A stretch of 27,019 bases of DNA from NCBI GenBank assembly GCA_002418055.1, contig DIDI01000036.1, positions 5,148 through 32,166 of the forward strand, in the 5' to 3' direction. The DNA is from Lactobacillus sp. UBA5804. Its GTDB lineage: Bacteria; Bacillota; Bacilli; Lactobacillales; Lactobacillaceae. The notes under the pieces were generated by a model, which saw only the letters and a list, made by a program, of their open reading frames with translations, did not search any database and was not told where the DNA came from. Numbering within the stretch: position 1 is the stretch's first letter; every line of letters starts with the position of its first letter. The position numbers were made by a program, and so were the translations under genes. This document shows positions 6,985-14,439 of the stretch, in pieces.

Positions 6985-8550
6985 TTATATTTTTTCAGTC
7001 AACACTACGTCAGGGTACTTGTCTTGGAAGAAGCGCTGCGCAAATTCATTTTCAAATAGGAAAAGTGGATTGCCATAACGGTCCTTCACCAACAAGTTGC
7101 GTGAACTCGACATGCTAGGATCGAGTTGCTCGGGCTTAATCCAACGTGCCACGCGATGGCCGATAGATTCCATTGTCACTGCTGAATGGTATTCATTCTG
7201 CATCCGGAATTGAAAGACTTCAAACTGCAATTGCCCAACAGCGCCTAAAATATAGTCATCCGTTTGATAATTCTGATACAGCTGAATGGCCCCTTCTTGG
7301 ACTAATTGATTAATCCCCTTGTGGAAGGACTTTTGCTTCATCACGTTTTTAGCACTGACCCGCACGAATAATTCTGGTGTAAATTCTGGTAACGGTGCGA
7401 AAACTTGTTTTTTACCGGTATAAATACTATCGCCAATTTGGAAATTACCGGTATCATACAAACCAACAATATCACCGGCAACGGCATCCGCAACTTGGAC
7501 CCGCTGACTAGACATAAATTCGGTCGCATTATTCAACCGGATTGTCTTACCGGTACGGGCTAGTTGGACATCCATCCCCTTGTGAAACTCGCCGCTACAA
7601 ATGCGCACAAAGGCAATTCGATCGCGGTGTTGGGGATTCATATTAGCTTGAATCTTAAAGACGAAGCCCGCAAATTCCGGTGTATCAGGCGCAAGTTCCT
7701 CGCCCTCATTGACAGAATGACTAGCTGGTGCTGGTGCCAAGTCAACAAAGGAATTAAGGAAGGTTTCCACCCCAAAATTGGTTAAGGCTGAGCCAAAATA
7801 AACAGGGGTTTGCTGACCAGCAATTATCTTACTGCGGTTAAATTGATTTCCGGCCATCTTGATTAGTTCAATGGCCTCTTGGGTTTCCTTAAACTGCGGA
7901 TCACTCGCAAGTGGTTCATCAGCTGGTAAGTCACCAGCAGCATCGAGTGGTACAAAGCGGTCAGCGTCAGATTTGCGATACAACTCGACCCGCTGATTTC
8001 GCAGGTCATACAACCCTTGCAAGGTTTGGCCCATCCCAATTGGCCAGTTCATAGCGACTCCTTCAATCCCCAGCACTTCCTCTAATTCAGCAATTAAATC
8101 GAGTGGTTCACGCCCATCCCGATCAAGCTTATTCATAAAAGTAAAGATGGGGATGCCGCGCTGCTTAACCACTTTGAATAACTTCTTTGTTTGTGGCTCA
8201 ATCCCCTTAGCAGCATCAATCACCATGACCGCCGCATCGACCGCCATTAAGGTCCGATAAGTGTCTTCAGAAAAGTCTTGGTGTCCAGGCGTATCTAAGA
8301 TATTGACCCTTTTGCCTTGAAACTCAAACTGCATCACTGAACTCGTTACCGAGATCCCACGCTTTTTCTCAATTTCCATCCAATCGGAAGTGGCATAATG
8401 CCCTGTTTTACGGGCTTTAACCGTCCCGGCATTACGAATAACCCCACCAAACAGTAACATCTGTTCCGTAATGGTAGTCTTACCGGCATCCGGGTGGGAA
8501 ATAATGGCAAAGGTGCGACGCTCGTTTACCTTGGCTAATAAATCACTCAT
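6985..8550 (-). CDS. prfC: Peptide chain release factor 3 (RF3)
   Basis: A 521-residue translational GTPase that recycles RF1/RF2 from the ribosome after termination. The G domain is complete: P-loop SHPDAGKTT (18-26), switch segment KKRGISVTSS, DTPGH (86-90) and NKLD (140-143). EF-G-like domains follow, and length agrees with the family (E. coli RF3 is 529). The HPDAGKTT P-loop and the RKTGHYATSDWMEIE segment separate RF3 from EF-G and TetM-type proteins. Its ATG shares one base with the stop codon of the upstream CBS-domain gene (TAATG), so the two are translationally coupled. It ends at the bidirectional terminator shared with the DUF1827 gene. Confidence 0.96.
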   Translation of the reverse strand: MSDLLAKVNERRTFAIISHPDAGKTTITEQMLLFGGVIRNAGTVKARKTGHYATSDWMEIEKKRGISVTSSVMQFEFQGKRVNILDTPGHQDFSEDTYRTLMAVDAAVMVIDAAKGIEPQTKKLFKVVKQRGIPIFTFMNKLDRDGREPLDLIAELEEVLGIEGVAMNWPIGMGQTLQGLYDLRNQRVELYRKSDADRFVPLDAAGDLPADEPLASDPQFKETQEAIELIKMAGNQFNRSKIIAGQQTPVYFGSALTNFGVETFLNSFVDLAPAPASHSVNEGEELAPDTPEFAGFVFKIQANMNPQHRDRIAFVRICSGEFHKGMDVQLARTGKTIRLNNATEFMSSQRVQVADAVAGDIVGLYDTGNFQIGDSIYTGKKQVFAPLPEFTPELFVRVSAKNVMKQKSFHKGINQLVQEGAIQLYQNYQTDDYILGAVGQLQFEVFQFRMQNEYHSAVTMESIGHRVARWIKPEQLDPSMSSSRNLLVKDRYGNPLFLFENEFAQRFFQDKYPDVVLTEKI

Positions 8551-9425
8551 TAATCTGTCTCACTATCTTCTTTCTGTTCGACCTGCTTTTTTGGAAGCGT
8601 CAAAAGTAGAGTGCTCAGCCTTGAGCCTTGCATTCTACGCGTTGTTAGCCGCATCCCATTTGGCAAATCAATACTTAACTTTTCATTTTTGGCGGGAATC
8701 AGCCCTAACTTGGTAATCATATACCCAGCAATCGTATCCACATCTTCCATCGCCAACTTCGTGCCAAATTTTTCATTGAAATCATCCAGTGGCATTTTGC
8801 CATAAATGACATAATGGTGGGCATCTAGCTCATTAAACAGCACTTCAACGGGATCAACTTCATCATCAATATCCCCCACAATTTCTTCAATTAAATCTTC
8901 AATGGTCGCTAACCCAGTGACGCCACCATACTCATCTAATAAAATCGCCAGTTGTTGCTTCGTACGCTGCATTTCCATCAGCAATTCGCCGAGCTCTAGT
9001 TTTTCTGGCGCAAATAATGGCGGGGTCATCACATCACCATAATCAAGCACATCAAAACCAAGCTTGCGCGCCTTGCGTAATACTGTTCGAATATGAATCA
9101 CACCAACAATACGATCTTTATCATGTTGGTAAACTGGAATACGCGAATAAGGTTGACTTAAAATCGCATCTAGATTAGCTTGGAAGGGATCATCCATGTC
9201 CACCATAAAGGCGTCAGGCCGAGCCACCATGACCTCGCGCACACTTTTTTGCTCAAAGTTTAAAATGCCACGCAGCATGCGATATTCAGAATCAGTAATT
9301 TTTTGATGACGCTGTAATTGACTGATTTCATGAATTAAATGGTCTTTTGGTGTTTCTTCCTTTGCCGGAGCAAATTTGCTACGTAACCGATCAAAGATGG
9401 TTTCCGCCGCAGGGTCACTACTCAT
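8550..9425 (-). CDS. CorC/HlyC-type CBS-domain protein (hemolysin family)
   Basis: A 291-residue soluble protein. An N-terminal helical lead is followed by the signature RGILNFEQKSVREVMVAR, which introduces a CBS-domain pair (about 70-190, including DAFMVDMD and AILLDEYGGVTGLATIEDLIEEIVGDIDDE). A C-terminal CorC_HlyC domain (about 205-285) completes it. Family members carrying a DUF21 membrane domain act in Mg/Co efflux; this one lacks that domain, like stand-alone CorC. The longest frame starts at TTG 9452 without a ribosome binding site. I choose ATG 9425, which follows a purine-rich GAAAGAGAG. Translationally coupled to prfC by TAATG. The old name hemolysin is not evidence of haemolytic activity. 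Confidence 0.88.
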   Translation of the reverse strand: MSSDPAAETIFDRLRSKFAPAKEETPKDHLIHEISQLQRHQKITDSEYRMLRGILNFEQKSVREVMVARPDAFMVDMDDPFQANLDAILSQPYSRIPVYQHDKDRIVGVIHIRTVLRKARKLGFDVLDYGDVMTPPLFAPEKLELGELLMEMQRTKQQLAILLDEYGGVTGLATIEDLIEEIVGDIDDEVDPVEVLFNELDAHHYVIYGKMPLDDFNEKFGTKLAMEDVDTIAGYMITKLGLIPAKNEKLSIDLPNGMRLTTRRMQGSRLSTLLLTLPKKQVEQKEDSETD

Positions 9426-9466
9426 CTGTTGCTCTCTTTCTTCCGCTATCAACTGTACGTAAATAT

Positions 9467-9505
9467 TGCTATTATAGCATAGACCAGAGCATAATATGCT
9501 AAAAT
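9467..9505. promoter_or_regulatory. Divergent extended -10 promoters, each inside a 13-bp palindrome
   Basis: TGCTATTATAGCA (9467-9479) and AGCATAATATGCT (9488-9500) are both perfect inverted repeats with centres 21 bp apart. On the minus strand the first contains TGC-TATAAT, directed at the CBS-domain gene. On the plus strand the second overlaps TGC-TAAAAT (9497-9505), directed at the membrane-protein gene at 9532. The spacing of two helical turns would suit a dimeric regulator, but A/T-rich promoter symmetry may explain it. Confidence 0.5.
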
Positions 9506-9531
9506 AGCCTTTAAGAAACGAGGTTCCTGCT

Positions 9532-9987
9532 ATGAAAAAGAATCACCTGTTATTAGTCTTCACTTTTTTATTAGTTATTCCCTATCTTTGCAGTCTGACC
9601 ATCATTGGCATTGGCTATAATGCGCTTGTCTTACATTCAGCAGAATGGTTTCGCTCAATGGTTGGCTCACTTTGTGGTGCTTTGATTATGTTCGCAATTA
9701 AAGCAACCATTCAGCGGCCACTAGACTTACTAGCCAACGAAACGACCGAGCCGTTGTTGAAACAGTCGCTCCGGCTATTCAGTGTCCGCCGAAGACGTAA
9801 GCTGCTTGTGTTCAATATCATTATCGACTTTTTTCTCTGCTATGGCGCGACCATTCTAGTACGCGACTGGCTCACCCTAGATCAGATTGTCGGGACCACT
9901 ATTGGCTACGTCTTCTTGGTAATGTTCATTTCCACTTGCCTTGGTGCGTATGTCGAATACGATCAACTTGCCCTTAAACCACGCTAA
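9532..9987 (+). CDS. Integral membrane protein of unknown function, four predicted helices
   Basis: A 151-residue protein that I do not recognise. Hydrophobic stretches at about 6-28, 40-57, 93-110 and 119-140 suggest four membrane helices. A basic cytoplasmic loop lies between the second and third (SVRRRRKLL near 84-92). The length and hairpin arrangement recall small four-helix membrane proteins, but no motif identifies a function. The start ATG follows CGAGGTT. An extended -10 element lies 27 bases upstream, shared in a divergent region with the CBS-domain gene. Its terminator lies inside the coding sequence of the convergent neighbour. Confidence 0.75.
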   Translation: MKKNHLLLVFTFLLVIPYLCSLTIIGIGYNALVLHSAEWFRSMVGSLCGALIMFAIKATIQRPLDLLANETTEPLLKQSLRLFSVRRRRKLLVFNIIIDFFLCYGATILVRDWLTLDQIVGTTIGYVFLVMFISTCLGAYVEYDQLALKPR

Positions 9988-10002
9988 CTTGAACATAACT
10001 GC

Positions 10003-10473
10003 TTAATGACTGACCCCTAAGTACAAACTTTGGGTCAGTTTTTGTTTGTCTAAATCAAGCGTCTCAAGTAAATATGGCGTGGGACTGTCACCCAAATTTT
10101 GGTAAACAGCCACCCCCTGCTGCGCCAAAGCGTGTAGAAAATCAGGGATTGTCTGGCTAAGCGGACGATCAAAAGCTGCTAAATTACCAGCCTGAACCCG
10201 TTGAGCAATTCGGGCAGCAGGTAATTCATAAGCTAGTAACCCTGCTCCTGGCGTTAATGGCTTAAGACTAACTAGCCCGTACCAATACATGAAATGGCTA
10301 GGACCGAAGACTAATAGCCGGGCCCGCTCCTGAGTCTTACCCGTATTTTGCAACCAGCTTTGAAAAGCCGAATCTGCCTCAAGCGTCGCATTTTCAGCCT
10401 GAAAAGATTGCTGCTGGTCCATTAAACTGTCAGGAACTGGTTTTCCCGTAAATACTAACTTGGCTTGTTCCAT
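10003..10473 (-). CDS. Conserved-looking hypothetical protein next to recX
   Basis: A 156-residue soluble protein that I do not recognise. It has no signal peptide, membrane helix or cysteine. Aromatic and glycine-rich centre (LLVFGPSHFMYWYGLVSL, about 53-70), then a Pro/Gly loop (KPLTPGAG). The C-terminal third is helical. The start ATG 10473-10471 lies behind GCGGAG. Only 21 bases separate it from the recX stop, so it is most likely the second gene of a recX operon. The last codons double as the hairpin of the terminator for the plus-strand gene at 9532. Confidence 0.7.
   Translation of the reverse strand: MEQAKLVFTGKPVPDSLMDQQQSFQAENATLEADSAFQSWLQNTGKTQERARLLVFGPSHFMYWYGLVSLKPLTPGAGLLAYELPAARIAQRVQAGNLAAFDRPLSQTIPDFLHALAQQGVAVYQNLGDSPTPYLLETLDLDKQKLTQSLYLGVSH
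10009..10044 (+). terminator. Terminator of the 9532 gene, inside the convergent coding sequence
   Basis: ACTGACCC (10009-10016) pairs with GGGTCAGT (10032-10039), with a second inner stem AAGT/ACTT and a trailing T run on the plus strand. It overlaps the C-terminal codons of the minus-strand gene. Confidence 0.75.
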
Positions 10474-10494
10474 GTGATTCTCCGCTTACTCCTA

Positions 10495-11310
10495 TTAATA
10501 TTCTGCTAGCTCTGAAAACGAAATAATCTCGCCTGCTAAAAAAGCACTAATTTGGTTACCCGAAAAACCATGCTGATACAGGTACTGACGCATCTTTTGC
10601 TGTTGCTGCGCAGCTGGCAGGCGTCTAAAACGTTTATATGCCTTGATACCCTGCCGCTTAAGCGCTTCAAGTTCATCATCGCCTTCACTGACTGGTTCCG
10701 CACTGGCCAAAATAGTGGTCAGTAAATCCCCGCTAAACCCATGGCTACGTAATTTGGCTTGCATTTTTCGGCTAACTTCACGGCTCGATAATTTTCCAAC
10801 TTGACTGGTTAACGAGCGAATAATTTTTTGTCCAATCGGTAGCCAGTCATCATCTGGCACTGCAGCCAGGGCATTCTCAGCCAGTTCAACAGCAATCCCC
10901 TTTTGGGCTAATTGCCGCGCAAGGCTCATTGGCCCATGACTCCCAACTCGTAAATTATGTTTAATAAATAACTGGACATATGCTTCATCATCCAATAAAC
11001 CAAGGTCGGTCAACTCTGCCACCGCATGCGCTAGTGCTTGCGGACTGGCACCTTTTTTGGTGAGATAGAGACTCACTTCATGCACTGTGCGTGGTTCATA
11101 ACTCAAATACTGGGCGGCTAAATCACTGACTTTAGCATCCACATCAAATTGCTGAATTGCGGCAACTTGCTGATCAGTTAACGTTTTACCCTTTAGCAGC
11201 ACGAATTCTGCTAAAGTTTTCTCGCTCACCGAAAAAGCATAGTGACCATCTAAAAACAAATTATAACGGTGCTGGCGCTTTTGGGCCGTCACACTAGTAA
11301 TTGTTGCCAT
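10495..11310 (-). CDS. recX: Recombination regulator RecX
   Basis: A 271-residue RecX, the long form usual in lactobacilli. RecX binds RecA filaments and limits their activity. The N-terminal segment (TSVTAQKRQHRYNLFLDGHYAFSVSEKTL split over residues 5-33) and the repeated three-helix units (for example LGLLDDEAYVQLFIKHN, then GPMSLARQLAQKGI, and later QGIKAYKRFRRLP) are typical of the family. The start ATG 11310-11308 follows AGGGGGA. It heads a two-gene unit with the 10003 gene and is divergent from rlmD, a common lactobacillar pairing. Confidence 0.93.
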   Translation of the reverse strand: MATITSVTAQKRQHRYNLFLDGHYAFSVSEKTLAEFVLLKGKTLTDQQVAAIQQFDVDAKVSDLAAQYLSYEPRTVHEVSLYLTKKGASPQALAHAVAELTDLGLLDDEAYVQLFIKHNLRVGSHGPMSLARQLAQKGIAVELAENALAAVPDDDWLPIGQKIIRSLTSQVGKLSSREVSRKMQAKLRSHGFSGDLLTTILASAEPVSEGDDELEALKRQGIKAYKRFRRLPAAQQQQKMRQYLYQHGFSGNQISAFLAGEIISFSELAEY

Positions 11311-11355
11311 TTTAAATCCCCCTGTTACCTTAATGCTAGCAAACTTTCACCAAAC

Positions 11356-11385
11356 TTGCGAAGAACTTTTAGTTCGCGTTACAAT
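11356..11385 (+). promoter_or_regulatory. rlmD promoter
   Basis: TTGCGA (11356-11361), an 18-bp spacer and TACAAT (11380-11385). Transcription would begin near 11392, about 30 bases before ATG 11423. That supports this start over the longer frame opening at 11333. Confidence 0.6.
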
Positions 11386-11422
11386 AATTACGTTAATTAT
11401 GTTTTTAGTAGAAAGAAGACTC

Positions 11423-12799
11423 ATGCCTCAACAAACGAAGCAGCCAGCCCACCATACCCGTGATGTGATTATTACCATTAAACGTCTCGGCATTAATGGT
11501 GAAGGAATTGGCTATTATAAGAAAAAGATTATTTTTATCCCTAAGGCACTCCCTGAGGAAGTCGTGGTTGCCAAAATTACGGCAGAATATCCGCGTTATC
11601 TCGAGGGTGAACTCGTGCGCATTAAGGAAAAATCACCACAACGCGTGCCTTTTCCCAAGAATGTTAATCCCGCAGTGGGCGGATTAGAGCTCGCACATTT
11701 AAGTTACCCTGCCCAACTCGCTTATAAAAAGGACAATCTGGTCGAAGCCCTCAACCGTTATCGTCCGCGTGGCTATCAAAAGTATAAAATCAAGGCTACG
11801 ATTGCTGCCCCAGCTGAATGGGGTTATCGCAATAAGGCTTCATACCAACTAGAACAAGACCACAAACAGATCAAGCTAGGCCTCTATGCCCCTAACTCAC
11901 ATGACTTACTCGACTTGCCAGTGATGCCAACACAAAGTGATGCGACCCAAACAGTTGAGCGGTCTGCGAAAGCCTTAATTGAGCGCCTGCAGGTTCCAAT
12001 TGCCAATAAGTGGCACCGCAGAGATGGCGTTAAAACGGTGGTCGTACGCGAAGCCATTAGTAGTGGTGAAATTCAAGTTACTCTGATTACCATCGGCCAC
12101 AAAATCGCCAACTTGGCTGAACTAGCCACTGAATTACTCAAGCTAAAAGGCGTCGTGAGTGTCTATCAGAATGAAAACGACTGGCAGAATCCGCAACTCT
12201 GGGGTAATAAGACTGAAAAATTAGCGGGACAAAACCAAATTATCGAAACCATGCTTGATAAAAAATTTGCGTTATCACCACGGGCCTTTTTCCAGTTAAA
12301 TCCAGCCCAAACAGTTAACCTCTATCAAGTAGCGTTAAAATATCTCGACTTGCAGCCAGATATGACCTTAATTGATGCCTATGCAGGGGTAGGAACCTTA
12401 GGGATTCTAGCCAGTGACCGCGTCAAACAGGTTGTTGGGATTGAAAGCATCCCCGAAGCAGTGGCCGATGCCCAACATAATGTGGCACTTAATCACATTA
12501 AAAATGCTGATTATGTCCAAGGAAATGTTGATCGGGTCTTGCCTGAATTACAAGCTGAAGGTTTGCCGATTGATGCCCTAATTGTGGATCCACCGCGAAC
12601 TGGCTTAGCTAAGAGTCTGATTAAAACCTTACTACGGGTTAAACCTAAGACTTTTGTCTACATTTCTTGCAACCCATCAACGCTAGCACAAGATTTAATT
12701 CTCTTGACGCAGGCATATGATGTCCGGGTAATCCAGAATGTGGATATGCTGCCACAAACGCCACGTTGCGAATGTGTCGTTAAGCTAATACGACGTTAA
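11423..12799 (+). CDS. rlmD: 23S rRNA (uracil-C5)-methyltransferase, RlmD/RumA type
   Basis: A 458-residue SAM-dependent enzyme of the TrmA/RumA family, which methylates C5 of specific uridines in 23S rRNA. An N-terminal TRAM domain (about 12-72) is followed by the central region. The methyltransferase domain has the SAM motif DAYAGVGTLGILAS and the catalytic motif ISCNPSTLAQDL with nucleophile Cys416. The iron-sulfur cysteines common before the HLSY segment in many relatives are absent here (PKNVNPAVGGLELAHLSY). I choose ATG 11423 because the proposed promoter lies at 11356-11385, inside any longer reading frame. RlmD, RlmC and RlmCD cannot be told apart from sequence alone, so the uridine target is uncertain. 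Confidence 0.9.
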   Translation: MPQQTKQPAHHTRDVIITIKRLGINGEGIGYYKKKIIFIPKALPEEVVVAKITAEYPRYLEGELVRIKEKSPQRVPFPKNVNPAVGGLELAHLSYPAQLAYKKDNLVEALNRYRPRGYQKYKIKATIAAPAEWGYRNKASYQLEQDHKQIKLGLYAPNSHDLLDLPVMPTQSDATQTVERSAKALIERLQVPIANKWHRRDGVKTVVVREAISSGEIQVTLITIGHKIANLAELATELLKLKGVVSVYQNENDWQNPQLWGNKTEKLAGQNQIIETMLDKKFALSPRAFFQLNPAQTVNLYQVALKYLDLQPDMTLIDAYAGVGTLGILASDRVKQVVGIESIPEAVADAQHNVALNHIKNADYVQGNVDRVLPELQAEGLPIDALIVDPPRTGLAKSLIKTLLRVKPKTFVYISCNPSTLAQDLILLTQAYDVRVIQNVDMLPQTPRCECVVKLIRR

Positions 12800-12808
12800 A
12801 TAATGATA

Positions 12809-12850
12809 AAAAAAGACGACTGTGATTGGAGTATCACAGCCGTCTTTTTT
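12809..12850. terminator. Bidirectional terminator between rlmD and the candidate RNA
   Basis: AAAAGACG-A-CTGTGAT and ATCACAG-C-CGTCTTTT form a long stem around a short loop with T runs on both sides. The central position is A/C in the plus-strand RNA but a G-U wobble in the minus-strand RNA, so it folds slightly better for minus-strand transcription. Confidence 0.88.
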
Positions 12851-12853
12851 ATT

Positions 12854-13088
12854 GTGGACAGGGTTAAAGAACTTAACGAACTAATTATACCTCACCTCGC
12901 AAGCGAGGCTTTTCAAAGGAACAACCGCTAGTTGAAAATCAAACCGATTATCGACTACTGTCTACGAACTAAAGCAATTCAACCAAATGCTAGCTTCACT
13001 TAACGTAAGCTAGAGGGTTTCATGATTAAGGTAATCCAAGCAAACAACAGTTTTCAAGTACTACACTATTACATCTTCCCCATCCACC
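12854..13088 (-). ncRNA. Candidate structured small RNA with its own promoter and terminator
   Basis: This roughly 300-base gap has no convincing protein gene. On the minus strand a strong promoter (13123-13095) predicts transcription from about 13088. The transcript would open with GUGGAUGGGG (13087-13078), which pairs fully (two G-U wobbles) with CCCUGUCCAC (12863-12854), so the 5' and 3' ends close into one helix. A terminator follows at once. Inside, from the 5' end, are CUAGCUU/AAGCUAG with a 10-nt loop, UUUUCAA/UUGAAAA, and CCUCG-CUUG-CGAGG with a stable CUUG tetraloop. UUAGUUCGU occurs twice. The multi-hairpin shape does not look like 6S, and I see no RNase P, tmRNA or SRP signature. 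No known family recognised. Confidence 0.55.
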
Positions 13089-13094
13089 ATAGTT

Positions 13095-13123
13095 ATCATA
13101 GCATGCCTAGTAAGCGGTTGCAA
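13095..13123 (-). promoter_or_regulatory. Strong promoter of the candidate small RNA
   Basis: On the minus strand TTGCAA (13123-13118), a 17-bp spacer and TATGAT (13100-13095) preceded by TGC, an extended -10. It lies between the hydrolase stop codon and the predicted RNA, whose closing helix begins at the expected transcription start. Confidence 0.65.
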
Positions 13124-13125
13124 CT

Positions 13126-14076
13126 TTAATGCACATACTTGGCGAGAAACTTTTCGACGTGCCAACGATACTCCCGCGGGTAAGTTTCAAATGACTTGGC
13201 ATGCGTCACGCCTTTGGTGACCCACAACGCCTTAGGCCCTTTGCTAGCCCGATAATTCTGATAGACCATCGCGGTTGGCACAAAAGTATCACGATTACCA
13301 TGAATAAACAGCATCGGCCGCCGGTTATGGGTTAAACTCTGGCGCGCAGAGCCATCTCCCATAAAATATCCCACCTTGATTCGGTTAATCCCACTCAAAA
13401 TTTCCACTAATGGAAAACGCGGAAAGGCTGGTAAATGGTAGAGCTGCTTAGCCTCATGTTCAATTTCATCTTTAACGCTAGTGTAGCCACAATCCTCAAC
13501 GAAGGCTTTTACCTGCTGTGGTAATTTCAAACCACTCGTCATCATGGTTGTCGCCCCACCCATGGACACGCCAAAGATAACCACTTGGCTCTTTTTACCG
13601 TTATGGGCAATGACGCGATTAACCCAGCGCCGCACATCGTAACGCTCTGGCCAGCCATAGCCAATATAATGGCCCTGACTCTGACCTTGTGCTCGCGCAT
13701 CTGGCAAGAGGGTGTTATAACCAAGTTGGTGGAACATGGCAGCATATTCACCCATGGTATTTTTATTTCCCATATAACCGTGTAAAATAATGGCAGTTTT
13801 ATGCGAACCAGCTTTCGGAAGGTAATTCGCATCAAGGCGATAATGACCACTCGCTGACTGCATCAACCAATGCTGTTTGGGTGCTTGGCGATACCACTGA
13901 CGATTGCGATAAACCATGCTAGTCCGTTTGAGCGGCGTATGTGACCCTAAAAAGCTCTTTTTACCAGGGATGACCGCTAAGCGAAAGAAATAAAGTCCCG
14001 CACCCGTAAAAATGAGCGCAACCACTAACAACACCAGTAGCAAGCGGATGATGATCCCCCGACTTAATCTTTTCAA
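13126..14076 (-). CDS. Membrane-anchored alpha/beta hydrolase
   Basis: A 316-residue protein with one N-terminal membrane helix (about 8-32) after basic residues, so the hydrolase domain probably faces outward. The alpha/beta-hydrolase core is complete: oxyanion-region HGYMGNK (99-105), the DARAQGQSQG strand-loop, nucleophile elbow GVSMGG with Ser171, acid Asp263 (HGNRDTFVP) and His292 (GVTHAKSFE). This resembles the cell-surface hydrolases of lactobacilli, whose substrates are largely unknown; an esterase or peptidase role is possible. The start ATG 14076 follows GAGGTCATC-type sequence, with an extended -10 upstream. No terminator lies directly after its stop, so transcripts may run into the small-RNA gene. 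Confidence 0.88.
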   Translation of the reverse strand: MKRLSRGIIIRLLLVLLVVALIFTGAGLYFFRLAVIPGKKSFLGSHTPLKRTSMVYRNRQWYRQAPKQHWLMQSASGHYRLDANYLPKAGSHKTAIILHGYMGNKNTMGEYAAMFHQLGYNTLLPDARAQGQSQGHYIGYGWPERYDVRRWVNRVIAHNGKKSQVVIFGVSMGGATTMMTSGLKLPQQVKAFVEDCGYTSVKDEIEHEAKQLYHLPAFPRFPLVEILSGINRIKVGYFMGDGSARQSLTHNRRPMLFIHGNRDTFVPTAMVYQNYRASKGPKALWVTKGVTHAKSFETYPREYRWHVEKFLAKYVH

Positions 14077-14114
14077 ATGATGACCTCCTCGTCACTTCAA
14101 TGACAATAACAACT

Positions 14115-14123
14115 AGTATAGCA
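14115..14123 (-). promoter_or_regulatory. Extended -10 of the alpha/beta hydrolase gene
   Basis: The minus strand reads TGC-TATACT about 38 bases upstream of the hydrolase start. No strong -35 is seen. Confidence 0.45.
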
Positions 14124-14148
14124 TTTTAAACCTATGAGGTAATGCCAG

Positions 14149-14433
14149 ATGCAACTCACTAATTTTTTACAACTGATTAATGATCTTGATCCTGAAACAC
14201 GTTTTTATTTCAAAATAGCGGGACACACTTATCCCCTAGCAAAATTTACCCTATCCAGCCAAGAATGCTTGGCTGTGACTGGCAATCGGGCGCTTACCCG
14301 GCAGCAAATGGGGCCACTACTTGTCAATCTCCATCACAAAAATACGCCGCTCCGGGTGCAAGCCAATCAAAAAAGCGTTGCGGTTTACGGCTTACAGTTT
14401 AATCTGCAAGCACATACTGCAACGCTTCGTTAA
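14149..14433 (+). CDS. Small protein of unknown function
   Basis: A 94-residue soluble protein that I do not recognise. The N-terminus (MQLTNFLQLINDLDPETRFYF) looks helical. The remainder alternates short hydrophobic strands with turns (FKIAGHTYPLAKFTLSS, PLRVQANQKSVAVYGLQF), suggesting a small beta-rich fold. It starts at ATG 14149 behind GAGGTAATG. It is divergent from the hydrolase and convergent with mvaS, with only six bases between the stops and no terminator, so transcripts from the two sides probably overlap. Coding is supported by the ribosome binding site and by filling the gap cleanly. Confidence 0.6.
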   Translation: MQLTNFLQLINDLDPETRFYFKIAGHTYPLAKFTLSSQECLAVTGNRALTRQQMGPLLVNLHHKNTPLRVQANQKSVAVYGLQFNLQAHTATLR

Positions 14434-14439
14434 TTCACA

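Noticed and set aside
8550..9425. Virulence or haemolysin role for the CBS-domain protein
   Set aside because: The name comes from old annotation; the domains are CBS pair plus CorC_HlyC, and nothing here supports haemolysis.
11333..11422. Thirty-residue N-terminal extension of RlmD
   Set aside because: The proposed promoter lies inside it and the extra residues do not belong to the family.
12884..12889. TATAAT inside the candidate RNA (minus strand) as a second promoter
   Set aside because: The nearest -35-like TTGAAA is 21 bp away, too far, and it would drive only the terminator.
12854..13088. Assignment of the structured region to 6S RNA, RNase P RNA, tmRNA or SRP RNA
   Set aside because: The end-to-end helix suggested 6S, but the interior forms several separate hairpins instead of a rod with a central bubble. 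I could not find RNase P or tmRNA landmark sequences, nor an SRP-like apical motif. Left as unassigned RNA.
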